Below, in pieces: positions 49,490 to 57,282 of a stretch of DNA of 64,000 nt. The number at the start of each line of letters is the position of its first letter. The first letter of the stretch is position 1. Under the pieces are notes generated by a model. The model worked only from the letters and a program-made list of their open reading frames with translations. It made no database searches and was not told where the DNA came from. The translations under genes were made by a program, and so were the position numbers. This DNA is from YA12-FULL-51-18 sp041665305 (GTDB lineage: Bacteria; Elusimicrobiota; Elusimicrobia; Elusimicrobiales; UBA9959), in contig JBAYJD010000006.1 of NCBI GenBank assembly GCA_041665305.1, positions 1-64,000 of the forward strand, written 5' to 3'.

Positions 49490-51205
49490 TTATTTACAGA
49501 TCCATTCCTTATGTATTTGGAAATTGTTCACCCAGTCCTTGATCTCCACCCCCCAGGAAGGGAAAACATGGTTCCAGAAACCGAAGGTTTGCATGGTAGC
49601 CATAACGTTGTCCCTTAATTCGGGGCTGTTAAAATTTTTCCCGCAGGCGTAGCTGCGTATCATTAACGCCGCCGCCACCGCGCCGGTCCTGTCGGTCCCG
49701 CCCTGGCAGTGTATGTAGATCGTCCTGCCGGCCTTGAGCTCCTTCACGGCGGTGCGATAGGCCGCCAGAAAGTATTTATTTTCATGCAGGACAATGCCGC
49801 CCAGTTCCTTGTCGCCGATCGTGACGCCGCCCAGGATATCCGGATCCAAAGCCCAGATAGGATGGTTTACGCATTTGATGCCGATCTTTTTGCACTGTTT
49901 CCAGTCCGGGAGGGTCATATTCCTTATATTAATGATGGTGTCCACTCCCCGGTCCTTGAGGAATCTATAAGTCGCGGGCGCAGGCTGGCCGCCGCGGTAC
50001 GCTATGCCGCGCAGGTCCGAATCCGGCGCTATGTCCACGCGGCCGAAATGCATAGGCTCGGCCGGGTCGCCGGTATGTATCAGTCCGCCGACATTTTCCG
50101 GTTTGCTCTCTTCAAGAGCCGGGACGCCTTTGTTCATAAGCAGCGTAAGCAGCGTCCTGATAAAATTCACTCTTTCGAACGCGGGTTTCTGCACCTTGAT
50201 AACGGTCGCAAGGTGGTCAAGACCTTCTATGGCGATCTGGTTGGCGCCGGGCAGCATCTCGCTGTCGACCGGAACCAGTCCGTCGCTCTTGATTCCCCAG
50301 CCGAGCATCAGATCGCGGGTAGGTTCGAAGAGCGAATCCATCGCGCCCTTCTCCTCGTTTTTCCACGCGCCGAATGAGATAGTGGGGATGGCCGCCGTTA
50401 TTGCCGCTATTTGCCCGGCGTTTTCGGCCTGATAATCCATGCGGCTTTTAACGGACAGGTCTTTTACCGACTCCAGGTTGCCGCCCAGGAGTTTCAGCGC
50501 GGCGGCCGAGGCGGGGGACAGGGAGTGCCGGCCGAGCAGCACCCAGTCCGCGACTGGCGTGCCGAAGTAAGGGCTTTGTATTGAAACGAGCCCCCGCACC
50601 TTGCGGCGCAGGTCGGGCCGCCGGATCAAAGCTTCCAGCGTGTCAAGGCCGCCTTTGCTGTGGCTGAAAATTATGACGGGCTTGGGGGACCTGGATATTT
50701 GCGCGGCTATCAGTTCCGCATTATGTTTTATACCGGCTTCCGACTCTATATCTACTATGCCGGCATCCAGACCGCTGGCACGGAGCCAAGTGATCTGTTC
50801 CTCGAAATAAGTGGGCATGACGCCTTTCATCAAATTGATCGCGCCCCCCTCCTTATAAAGCAGGTCGGGGTCTACCGAAGGATTGGTCATGAAGCCGGGA
50901 ACGAAAAGTATCCTGTAGCCGGAGAGTTTTTTATATTTCGCGTCGTCGCCGGCACCCGCGGCGGCCACTGCTGTGATGGCGGAGTAATAATCCCCCGTAA
51001 TATTCTTGCCCGGCGCTCGTTTATAACCGGCATACGCCGCAGGCGCGGGAGCTTCGGGAGGATTAACGACGGGCAGGGCCGTCTTGGTCGTTGTTCCATT
51101 CGCCAGACCGGAGAGCGTCGACAATTCGTCGGCGTATATCGCGCGTCCCGGCAGGGCCGAAGCCGCCAGGGCCAGTATTACCGCCACTGATTTTTTTGAA
51201 ACCAT
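49490..51205 (-). CDS. Exported lipase/dual-specificity-phosphatase fusion, copy 2
   Basis: 571 residues, a tandem paralogue of the next gene downstream. The hydrolase half is nearly the same over long stretches (SHSKGGLDTLEALI with Ser183; RGLVSIQSPYFGTPVADWVL; NDGLVPVD corresponds to SDGLVPVD). The phosphatase half has diverged: YRGGQPAPATYRFLKDRGVD, TIINIRN, and P-loop HCQGGTDRTG (Cys500, Arg506). The linker is shorter. The contrast (conserved lipase, divergent phosphatase) suggests different substrates for the second domain. It is the upstream gene of the pair. Confidence 0.8.
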   Translation of the reverse strand: MVSKKSVAVILALAASALPGRAIYADELSTLSGLANGTTTKTALPVVNPPEAPAPAAYAGYKRAPGKNITGDYYSAITAVAAAGAGDDAKYKKLSGYRILFVPGFMTNPSVDPDLLYKEGGAINLMKGVMPTYFEEQITWLRASGLDAGIVDIESEAGIKHNAELIAAQISRSPKPVIIFSHSKGGLDTLEALIRRPDLRRKVRGLVSIQSPYFGTPVADWVLLGRHSLSPASAAALKLLGGNLESVKDLSVKSRMDYQAENAGQIAAITAAIPTISFGAWKNEEKGAMDSLFEPTRDLMLGWGIKSDGLVPVDSEMLPGANQIAIEGLDHLATVIKVQKPAFERVNFIRTLLTLLMNKGVPALEESKPENVGGLIHTGDPAEPMHFGRVDIAPDSDLRGIAYRGGQPAPATYRFLKDRGVDTIINIRNMTLPDWKQCKKIGIKCVNHPIWALDPDILGGVTIGDKELGGIVLHENKYFLAAYRTAVKELKAGRTIYIHCQGGTDRTGAVAAALMIRSYACGKNFNSPELRDNVMATMQTFGFWNHVFPSWGVEIKDWVNNFQIHKEWICK

Positions 51206-51955
51206 ACTTTTCCTCCCGACGATAGGCCCATAAAGGCCGGTGCTTACATTCAGAGCATACCAGCCGGGCGAAAAAATCGTAAGTGCCTATTGGGGCATTT
51301 TCAGGAAATAAATGGACCTACGCCCCAATAGGCCTTTAAGGCATATCCGGCCCCAGGCCGGATCCGGTTTGAAGGCGGCGCCTGAACTATGTCCGCTTCA
51401 AAAGACGATCGGGGTGCGCTTGTAAAGAATCCGCAGGGTGTGAGGTAAAGTAGTGCCGGATGTTATCCCGAAGACTGCGCTAGTTTTTTATAAATAACTG
51501 GCGGTTTATGCCCGGCAAAAGACAAAAGTTATTTTCCCGCCTCATTGGGAAAGTTCAACTTATCCCTGCCTTCGAACTGGTCTTAGGCCTCTTTCGGACT
51601 AAAGGTGACGGGAATGAAAAAAACCTCTCAGCTGTCCCGGACCCCCGCTAAAACCCCTAAATTTCGAATCCCGCGATTCAGAGGTCAACGGGATTCGAAT
51701 TTGCCCGCAAAAGTCTGATTATGGACCATTTAATTAAACTTTAACCCCATAAAGTTTAATTACGCAATTGCTGATTAAACTTTGAGGCCTGGAAAACTCG
51801 CACAGATGTGCGAGAAATTCCATAGGGTACGGCTAAAATTAAATTGTGTCACCACTGGGGGCACAATTGAGGAAAATTGTGGAAATTTGCCATCTTCATC
51901 GCGACAGGACGCTGTCGGGGTCGTCTGTTATGCTATTTCTACGCAAGGGGGCGTT
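51206..51955. other. Gene-free stretch packed with perfect inverted repeats
   Basis: No convincing gene. Perfect inverted repeats: GCCTATTGGGGC/GCCCCAATAGGC (51285-51296, 51322-51333); ATCCGGCC/GGCCGGAT around 51345; TTCGAATCCCG/CGGGATTCGAA (51663-51673, 51689-51699); TAATTAAACTTTA/TAAAGTTTAATTA with a six-base loop (51731-51743, 51750-51762); CACAATT/AATTGTG (51862-51881). Base composition becomes AT-richer than in the core genes. Promoters for both the lipase pair (minus) and the KilA-N gene (plus) should be here. Confidence 0.6.
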
Positions 51956-52648
51956 ATGGCTAAATATAAGCAGGTGATCATAAATGTGCAAGGGACGTCT
52001 GTTACCGTTGTTTCTGGTTCGGGCGGCGATTATATTTCGCTGACCTATATGTTGAAGGCAAAAGACGGAGACTTCTTTATTTCGGACTGGCTCCGTAATA
52101 GGAACACAGTAGAGTTCCTGGGAATCTGGGAGTCCATATACAACCCGGATTTTAATTATGGCGAATTCGCCATAATTAAAAGTCAGGTGGGCCTGAATAG
52201 CTATAAATTGAGCGTAAAGGATTGGGTCGAGAAAACGCAAGCTGTCGGGTTAAAGGCTGTCGCCGGGAGATATGGCGGCACTTTCGCACATAAGGATATT
52301 GCTTTCGAGTTCGGTATGTGGATCAGTGCTGAATTTAAGCTCTATCTTATAAGGGAATTCCAACGGCTTAAAGAAGCCGAGACGCTCAAACTGAAGGCGG
52401 GATGGAGTATACAGCGCACCCTGGCGAAGGTTAATTACTGTATCCATACCGACGCTATAAAAGAACGCCTGATCCCGCCTGAACTTACTAAAAAACAGAT
52501 CGACACGGTTTATGCCAGCGAGGCGGATATGCTCAACGTTGCCTTGTTCGGAAAGACCGCGTCGAAGTGGCGGCAGGATAACCCCGGCTTGCGCGGCAAC
52601 ATCCGCGACTACAATAGAGAAGAAAATATTTTTAATCCGTGGCCATAA
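51956..52648 (+). CDS. KilA-N domain protein, C-terminus cut by frame change
   Basis: 230 residues from ATG 51956 (GGGGGCGTT upstream). The KilA-N domain, a DNA-binding fold of phage and mobile-element regulators, spans about 30-145: FFISDWLRNRNTVEFLGIWE, NPDFNYGEFAIIKS, YKLSVKDWVEKTQAVGL, GRYGGTFAHKDIAFEFGMWI. Then DMLNVALFGKTASKWRQDNP and GNIRDY, which in relatives continues, but here the frame reads on to NREENIFNPWP and stops, while the +1 frame opens into an ORF6N domain. A perfect 32-base palindrome (52150-52181) lies inside the domain's coding sequence. Foreign origin is likely. Confidence 0.75.
   Translation: MAKYKQVIINVQGTSVTVVSGSGGDYISLTYMLKAKDGDFFISDWLRNRNTVEFLGIWESIYNPDFNYGEFAIIKSQVGLNSYKLSVKDWVEKTQAVGLKAVAGRYGGTFAHKDIAFEFGMWISAEFKLYLIREFQRLKEAETLKLKAGWSIQRTLAKVNYCIHTDAIKERLIPPELTKKQIDTVYASEADMLNVALFGKTASKWRQDNPGLRGNIRDYNREENIFNPWP
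52150..52181. repeat. Perfect 32-base palindrome inside the KilA-N gene
   Basis: Arm TTTTAATTATGGCGAA (52150-52165) is followed directly by its reverse complement (52166-52181) with no spacer. It encodes the NPDFNYGEFAIIKS part of the KilA-N domain. Chance is very unlikely for a palindrome of this length, so it may be an operator, a recombination site or an RNA structure. Confidence 0.8.
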
Positions 52649-53096
52649 GGTCATGTTGGATGTGGATTTGGCGCAGATGTATGGGGTTGCGACAAAGGTT
52701 TTAATCCAAGCTGTCAAAAGAAATAGCTTGCGGTTTCCAGAAGACTTTGTGTTCCAGTTAAATGAGATGGAGTTTGTAAACTTGAGGTCACAATCTGTGA
52801 CCTCAAGTTGGGGCGGCCGGCGGTATATGCCTTATGCTTTCACCGAGCAGGGGGTCTCGATGCTGTCCAGCGTGCTGCACAGCAGACGGGCCATTCAGGT
52901 AAATATTGCGATAATGCGAACTTTCGTAAAAATTAGACAGATGCTTTCCGCGCATAAAGAGTTGGCCGGCAAGATTAAAGATTTGGAGCGCCGCATACAA
53001 TCTCACGACCATAAGATCGAGGCCATTTTTGAAGCGATACATGAACTAATGGACCTCCCGGAGAAGCCGAGGCGGGCCATCGGCTTTCGGCCGTAA
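52614..53096 (+). pseudogene. ORF6N domain gene fused out of frame to KilA-N
   Basis: The +1 frame reads TIEKKIFLIRGHKVMLDVDLA, YGVATKVLIQAVKRN, RFPEDFVFQLNEME, LRSQSVTSSWGGRRYMPYAF and TEQGVSMLSSVLHS, an almost full ORF6N domain (phage anti-repressor/regulator type), followed by a C-terminal helix (HKELAGKIKDLERRIQSHD). It has no start codon before the first conserved residues; ATG 52653 would lose 13 of them. A one-base shift would join it to the KilA-N frame. It may be a decayed fusion or need a frameshift. The sequence contains a 14-base-arm palindrome. Confidence 0.65.
52781..52811. repeat. Palindrome inside the ORF6N domain coding sequence
   Basis: AACTTGAGGTCACA (52781-52794), ATC, TGTGACCTCAAGTT (52798-52811): perfect 14-base arms. 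It encodes NLRSQSVTSS, the most conserved part of ORF6N domains. It is the second long palindrome inside a phage-type regulator gene within 700 bases. Confidence 0.8.
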
Positions 53097-53189
53097 CGGC
53101 GGTCTTTCAAAAAAGTGCCTTACACCTTTCTCGAATTCCGCCGATTTCAAGGTCGACGAGCGCGGGATGTGGGATAGGGGGGGATTAAT

Positions 53190-54263
53190 ATGGTAAGAAA
53201 AAAATTCTTAGTTTCAATTGTGCTTTTTATTGTACTTGTTCTGTTAACCTTGTGTTTTTATAACAAAAAACTCGACTCTGGCATGTTGAGTTTCTACCCG
53301 CATCCAAAAACCGCGCACTCTCCACAAAACTTGGTCCTAACACCAGTTTCGGAAAATATCCCTCAGGTGGACACAAAAGTGCCGGCTTATGAAAAATATT
53401 TGCAAACTCTTAATCCCATCTCGCCGGAATCTATTTTAGCCGCAAGAAATAACTACCTTACAGAATTTGAGAACGGCGCGGATTTGCATGGGGAGGGATT
53501 CCGAACTTTTAGAAAGTTTTATGAGAACGTGGTGCAAGAGTTCGACTATGTGTTTCATAAGGATCGAGACTCCCAAGTTCTATTGAACGAGTTGAGTCGC
53601 ATCATAAAAAATTACAATGGTGATCCGCTGGATAAATTTGCAGAGATGCACACAGCAGATGCGGAGAAAATTCGCTCGCAGTCGGCTATCGCTTTGAGAA
53701 AGTTGGAAGAATATCATCGTTGCGGCATAGGCTTTTACTATGGAGAAGGCGAGTGGTATTTGCAAATGAATTTAGACTTTCTATTAGCAACAGCATCCGG
53801 CGTCTCAGCGGCTTTGCTGGACTATATAAAGTTCTATGTGACGGAGCATAGAGAAACAATTGCAGGAGACGCATCACTCGGCATAACTTGGGAGGAATTA
53901 CGGAGGCGAATTATCCGGTTTGAGAAGTTCGCTGAAAGTCACGCTCAGCTGCCGGAAATACAAAATGAAGTGAATCCTGAATTGCACGAATTAGTCTCGG
54001 TTTATCTATATGGCTTGGATAATACGAGAGCTTATAACTTGTACTACGGAGAAGGTGATGGGCTGATCGATCAATCCTTAAAAACAAGTTACGAAATTTT
54101 TCTCAAAAAGAATAAGAATTCCGGTTTCTATCCGTTGATAAATGGCGTTTACGCGATACTTGAAAAACACGAATTTAGGATCAGTCCCGAACAGCTCACT
54201 TTTATGTTTTCGCAGGATTATGAGGATGTGGCTGTCGCGAGGTTGCTGGAATCCGGAAAATGA
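53190..54263 (+). CDS. Membrane-anchored protein of unknown function
   Basis: 357 residues starting MVRKKFLVSIVLFIVLVLLTLCFY, a single N-terminal membrane anchor, then a mostly helical, charged extracytoplasmic part (for example NENVVQEF-like ENVVQEFDYVFH and RSQSAIALRKLEEYHRCG) with two similar short phrases FYYGEGE and LYYGEGDG. I recognise no family. Codon use is AT-richer than in core genes, consistent with acquisition. It lies alone between the phage-type genes and tRNA-Ser. GGGGGGGATTAAT precedes the ATG. Confidence 0.65.
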   Translation: MVRKKFLVSIVLFIVLVLLTLCFYNKKLDSGMLSFYPHPKTAHSPQNLVLTPVSENIPQVDTKVPAYEKYLQTLNPISPESILAARNNYLTEFENGADLHGEGFRTFRKFYENVVQEFDYVFHKDRDSQVLLNELSRIIKNYNGDPLDKFAEMHTADAEKIRSQSAIALRKLEEYHRCGIGFYYGEGEWYLQMNLDFLLATASGVSAALLDYIKFYVTEHRETIAGDASLGITWEELRRRIIRFEKFAESHAQLPEIQNEVNPELHELVSVYLYGLDNTRAYNLYYGEGDGLIDQSLKTSYEIFLKKNKNSGFYPLINGVYAILEKHEFRISPEQLTFMFSQDYEDVAVARLLESGK

Positions 54264-54450
54264 AAGTCCATGTCTGCAAGTCGTGCTTTACGGCTGGTAG
54301 TTCCGGAACATCTGGTAGCGCACTTGAAGGAATTCGTGTTTGGGCCGCAAAATACCCCGCCGCGGAATCCAGACTGGGGAAACTGACAATTCTTTGCCGC
54401 CCGCTCAACGATAATTCGGAACAGCAGTAAAGGGGGGACTGAGTAAGAAA
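54264..54450. other. Short gene-free stretch before tRNA-Ser
   Basis: I see no gene or clear structure. It contains the expected place for a terminator of the plus-strand gene and of the minus-strand tRNA. Confidence 0.4.
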
Positions 54451-54535
54451 CGGAGAGGGTGGGATTCGAACCCACGAAGGTGTTACCCTTACAGGTTTTC
54501 GAGACCTGCTGTTTCAACCGCTCACACACCTCTCC
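54451..54535 (-). tRNA. tRNA-Ser (anticodon CGA)
   Basis: The 85-base gene on the minus strand begins GGAGAGG and ends CCTCTCC plus discriminator G, giving a seven-pair acceptor stem. The anticodon arm is CAGGT-CTCGAAA-ACCTG with anticodon CGA (reads UCG). A long variable arm and T-arm GGGTTCGAATCCC follow, typical of class II tRNA-Ser. CCA is not encoded. It bounds the accessory patch on the right. Confidence 0.93.
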
Positions 54536-54536
54536 C

Positions 54537-54576
54537 TTGTCGCACCCAAATCGCGCCGCATAGCGATTTGGGCGAT
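54537..54576 (+). repeat. 40-base direct repeat with internal hairpin, copy 1
   Basis: Begins TTGTCGCACCCAAATCGC and ends GCGATTTGGGCGAT. CCCAAATCGC and GCGATTTGGG form a perfect ten-base stem around GCCGCATA. It directly abuts tRNA-Ser. Copy 2 is at 54788-54827, with two base differences. Confidence 0.75.
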
Positions 54577-54787
54577 TACCGCCGGGCTTTGATAAGGTGA
54601 CGCCCGGTGTCCCACAAGGGGGGCTCTCGGCACCCCTTCCAGGGGATTTGCCACAGGGGACACCGCATTGCGGTTTCCCCTACCCCCCGTTACATCGTCG
54701 CTTGCTCCCTGCGCTTCGCTTGGTCGCCGCGCTGAACCCCTCGAAGCGGAAATCTCTTTAACAAAAAGGAATTATAACTTTCCCTGA
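54577..54787. other. Structured gene-free stretch between two direct repeats
   Basis: Has a long-range stem GGTGTCCC (54606-54613) with GGGACACC (54657-54664) enclosing GGGG/CCCC segments. I looked for SRP RNA, tmRNA and RNase P landmarks and found none. It may encode a structured RNA, but this is a guess. Confidence 0.3.
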
Positions 54788-54827
54788 TTGTCGCACCCGA
54801 ATCGCGCCGCATGGCGATTTGGGCGAT
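54788..54827 (+). repeat. 40-base direct repeat with internal hairpin, copy 2
   Basis: Begins TTGTCGCACCCGAATCGC and ends GCGATTTGGGCGAT; two bases differ from copy 1 at 54537-54576. The stem has one G-T pair. It sits just before the glmM promoter. Confidence 0.75.
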
Positions 54828-54847
54828 GTTCCCGCTCACAACGATAA

Positions 54848-54858
54848 TATAATATAAT
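54848..54858 (+). promoter_or_regulatory. -10 region of glmM
   Basis: Two overlapping TATAAT boxes (54848-54853 and 54853-54858) lie about 60 bases before the glmM ATG. No strong -35 can be seen 16-18 bases upstream (TTCCCG at 54829 is weak). Confidence 0.45.
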
Positions 54859-54918
54859 ATTGAGGTTCGCTTAGGCAAAAAGGCGGGATGGAATATTGCG
54901 GCTGGAGCTGTCGAATTT

Positions 54919-56295
54919 ATGGGTAAATTATTCGGGACCGACGGGATCAGGGGTATTCCATGGGAATATCCTTTTACAGAGGATTTTATAAGCAAGATCG
55001 GCTATGCCGCGACCAAGGTGCTGGCCAATTACAACAGGCATCCGGGCTCCAAGCCAGTGGTCCTCATAGGGATGGATTCCCGCGCTTCAGGTCAGCGCAT
55101 TAAAAAGGCGCTGGTCGAGGGTATCTGGGCCAATAAGTTCAAGGTCCTGGACCTCGGCGTTATCTCCACCCCGGCCGTGGCTTACCTGGTGAAGCGCGAG
55201 AACGCAGATTTCGGCATCGTGATCTCCGCCAGCCACAACCCGCCGGAATTCAACGGCATAAAATTTTTCTCGCGCGACGGGCTTAAGCTTAGCGACGCTA
55301 TCGAGAAGAAGATAGAGGCCCTTCTTTTAAGCGGCAAGCCGCTGGTCTTCAAGCGCATAAAACACGCTATCCAGAAAAAGGATTATTCCCGCGATTACAT
55401 GGATTTCGTTAAGGGAACTTTGCCGAAAGGCTTTTCCCTGAAAGGCGTCAAGATCGTCCTGGACTGCGCCAACGGCGCGGCCTACAAGACGGCGCCCAAA
55501 ATATTCAGGGAACTGGGCGCGGACATAACGGTCATGGGCGCGGACCCGGATGGTAAAAACATCAACATCGGTTGCGGGGCCCTTTATACCGGGGCCATGC
55601 AGAAAGAGACCCTTCGTTCCGGCGCCTATTGCGGGATCAGCCTGGACGGCGACGCCGACCGCTGTATGTTCTCGGACGAAAAAGGCAGGCTCCTCGACGG
55701 CGACGACCTGATCTCCATAGCCGCCCCGTATATGGCCGTGAAGAACAGGCTGACCAACAGTAAAGCGGTCCTGACCTTTATGTCCAATTACGGGCTTATA
55801 AAACACTTCGCCGACGCCGGGATCAAGGTCATACAGGTTCCTGTGGGCGACAAAAATGTCACCGACGCCATGGCAAAAGGCGATCTGAAGATAGGCGGCG
55901 AGTCCAGCGGGCATATAATTTTCAGGGAGTTCGCGCCTACCGGCGACGGAATACTTACGGCCCTCCAGATCCTCGCCGCGGTGAGGGATATGGGCAGGCC
56001 TTTCAGCTATTTCAAAGGCCTTTGGAAACGCTACCCTCTGGTGGTGGGGTCGCTGAAAGTTTCCAATAAACCCCCGCTTGACAAGGTCCCCGGTTTTAAC
56101 GATAAGATCCTGGAACACGAGGTCAAGCTTAAAGGCAACGGCCGTATTTTTATACGGTACTCCGGCACCGAGCCGCTGCTGCGCATTCTGGTGGAAGGGG
56201 AATCGCGCGCCGTTATCAAGACCATCGCGGACGACCTGATACGGCATTATAAAAAACATGCCGGAGCCGCCGTGCCGGCATGTAACGGGCGGTGA
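54919..56295 (+). CDS. glmM: Phosphoglucosamine mutase
   Basis: Converts glucosamine-6-phosphate to glucosamine-1-phosphate for UDP-GlcNAc, wall and lipopolysaccharide. The 458 residues show FGTDGIRG (residues 5-12), the phosphoserine loop ISASHNPPEFNGIK, the metal loop DGDADRCMF, GGESSGHII, and the phosphate-binding RYSGTEPLLRILVEG. glmS follows two genes later, so the two enzymes of one pathway lie close. Confidence 0.95.
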   Translation: MGKLFGTDGIRGIPWEYPFTEDFISKIGYAATKVLANYNRHPGSKPVVLIGMDSRASGQRIKKALVEGIWANKFKVLDLGVISTPAVAYLVKRENADFGIVISASHNPPEFNGIKFFSRDGLKLSDAIEKKIEALLLSGKPLVFKRIKHAIQKKDYSRDYMDFVKGTLPKGFSLKGVKIVLDCANGAAYKTAPKIFRELGADITVMGADPDGKNINIGCGALYTGAMQKETLRSGAYCGISLDGDADRCMFSDEKGRLLDGDDLISIAAPYMAVKNRLTNSKAVLTFMSNYGLIKHFADAGIKVIQVPVGDKNVTDAMAKGDLKIGGESSGHIIFREFAPTGDGILTALQILAAVRDMGRPFSYFKGLWKRYPLVVGSLKVSNKPPLDKVPGFNDKILEHEVKLKGNGRIFIRYSGTEPLLRILVEGESRAVIKTIADDLIRHYKKHAGAAVPACNGR

Positions 56296-56430
56296 CCGGC
56301 AACCGTCTCCGAGGCGGTTCCGGGTTTAAAAAGCTGCGGTGAGAGGGAGTTCGGCCGTCTTCAAGGCCGGTGTTCTGGTACGGCGCCTGCGCAAGCATTG
56401 AGAGAGAAAGAAATTTTAACGGAGGAATTT

Positions 56431-57150
56431 ATGAGAAATGTAAAACTGGGAGTTAATATCGACCATATCGCCACTTTAAGGAACGCGCGCAACGAAAAAA
56501 ATCCCGATACCGTGGAAGCTTCGCGCGTGGTGCTCAGTTCCGGAGCTGACATGGTGGTCATGCATCTGCGCGGCGACCGCCGGCATATAAAGGATTCCGA
56601 CCTTGAAAGGGTCAGGCATGAAGTCAAGGGCATCGTCCATCTTGAGATGGCCGCCACCGCCGAAATGGAAAAACTGGCGCTCAGGGTCAGGCCGGATTCG
56701 GTCTGCATAGTGCCGGAAGCCGCGGATGAAGTAACCACCCAGGGCGGCCTGAAGATGACCGGCAAGCTCTCGGAACTTGAAAAGATCATCCGCGGCCTTT
56801 CAAAGTCCGGCATCGAAGTAAGTCTTTTTACGGCTCCTGAGCCGCAGGCCATCCGCGCGGCGCATAACATCGGCGCCGACAGCATCGAACTCTGCACCAC
56901 CGCTTATTGCGAGTCCTGGGGCAGGAAGCTGCAGGCCAGGGAGTTGGAAAAACTGCAGCTGGCTTCTTTCCTGGTCAAAGAGCTTAAGATGGGGCTGCAT
57001 GCCGGACACGGCCTGGATTATTACAATGTGGTGCCTGTGGCGAGGATCGAGGGCATGGATTGCCTTAATATCGGTTATTCCATCATTTCCAGGGCTGTTT
57101 TTGTCGGCCTTAAGAACGCCGTGTCGGAGATGAAAAGGCTGATGCAGTAA
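56431..57150 (+). CDS. pdxJ: Pyridoxine 5'-phosphate synthase
   Basis: Condenses 1-deoxyxylulose-5-phosphate with 3-amino-2-oxopropyl phosphate to pyridoxine phosphate (DXP-dependent vitamin B6 route). The 239-residue TIM barrel shows KLGVNIDHIATLRNAR, VVMHLRGDRRHIKDSD, HLEMAATAEM, LGLHAGHGLDYYN-type GLHAGHGLDYYN and NIGYSIISRAVFVGL. ATG 56431 has GGAGG upstream. No other B6 gene is in the window. Confidence 0.95.
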   Translation: MRNVKLGVNIDHIATLRNARNEKNPDTVEASRVVLSSGADMVVMHLRGDRRHIKDSDLERVRHEVKGIVHLEMAATAEMEKLALRVRPDSVCIVPEAADEVTTQGGLKMTGKLSELEKIIRGLSKSGIEVSLFTAPEPQAIRAAHNIGADSIELCTTAYCESWGRKLQARELEKLQLASFLVKELKMGLHAGHGLDYYNVVPVARIEGMDCLNIGYSIISRAVFVGLKNAVSEMKRLMQ

Positions 57151-57282
57151 AGACGGGACGGCGTGTTCGGAGACGAGTTACAAAAATTTTGTTCTAACAG
57201 GAGGAAATAGGCGGATCGGCGGGGCGGTATATGACAGTTGTTTTGCGGCTATACCGGCTTCCCCGGCCCCTATACCCTTACT

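Noticed and set aside
51663..51699. tRNA gene or tRNA fragment
   Set aside because: TTCGAATCCCG resembles a T-arm, but no acceptor, D or anticodon arm is present; the mirrored copy makes an ordinary inverted repeat.
52614..52660. Programmed frameshift site between KilA-N and ORF6N
   Set aside because: The A/T run GAAGAAAATATTTTT could slip, but there is no classic slippery heptamer with a downstream structure, so I keep a deletion as the simpler explanation.
51956..54263. Complete prophage
   Set aside because: Only two regulator-type genes and one unknown gene are present; no integrase, capsid, terminase or lysis genes.
54577..54787. SRP, tmRNA or RNase P RNA next to tRNA-Ser
   Set aside because: None of the conserved cores (for example the GGAAGGAAGCAGC type of the SRP RNA) is present on either strand; only stems can be seen.
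57151..57282. glmS ribozyme before glmS
   Set aside because: The interval is only 132 bases and I do not see the ribozyme core sequence or folding; the glmS start is well supported without it.
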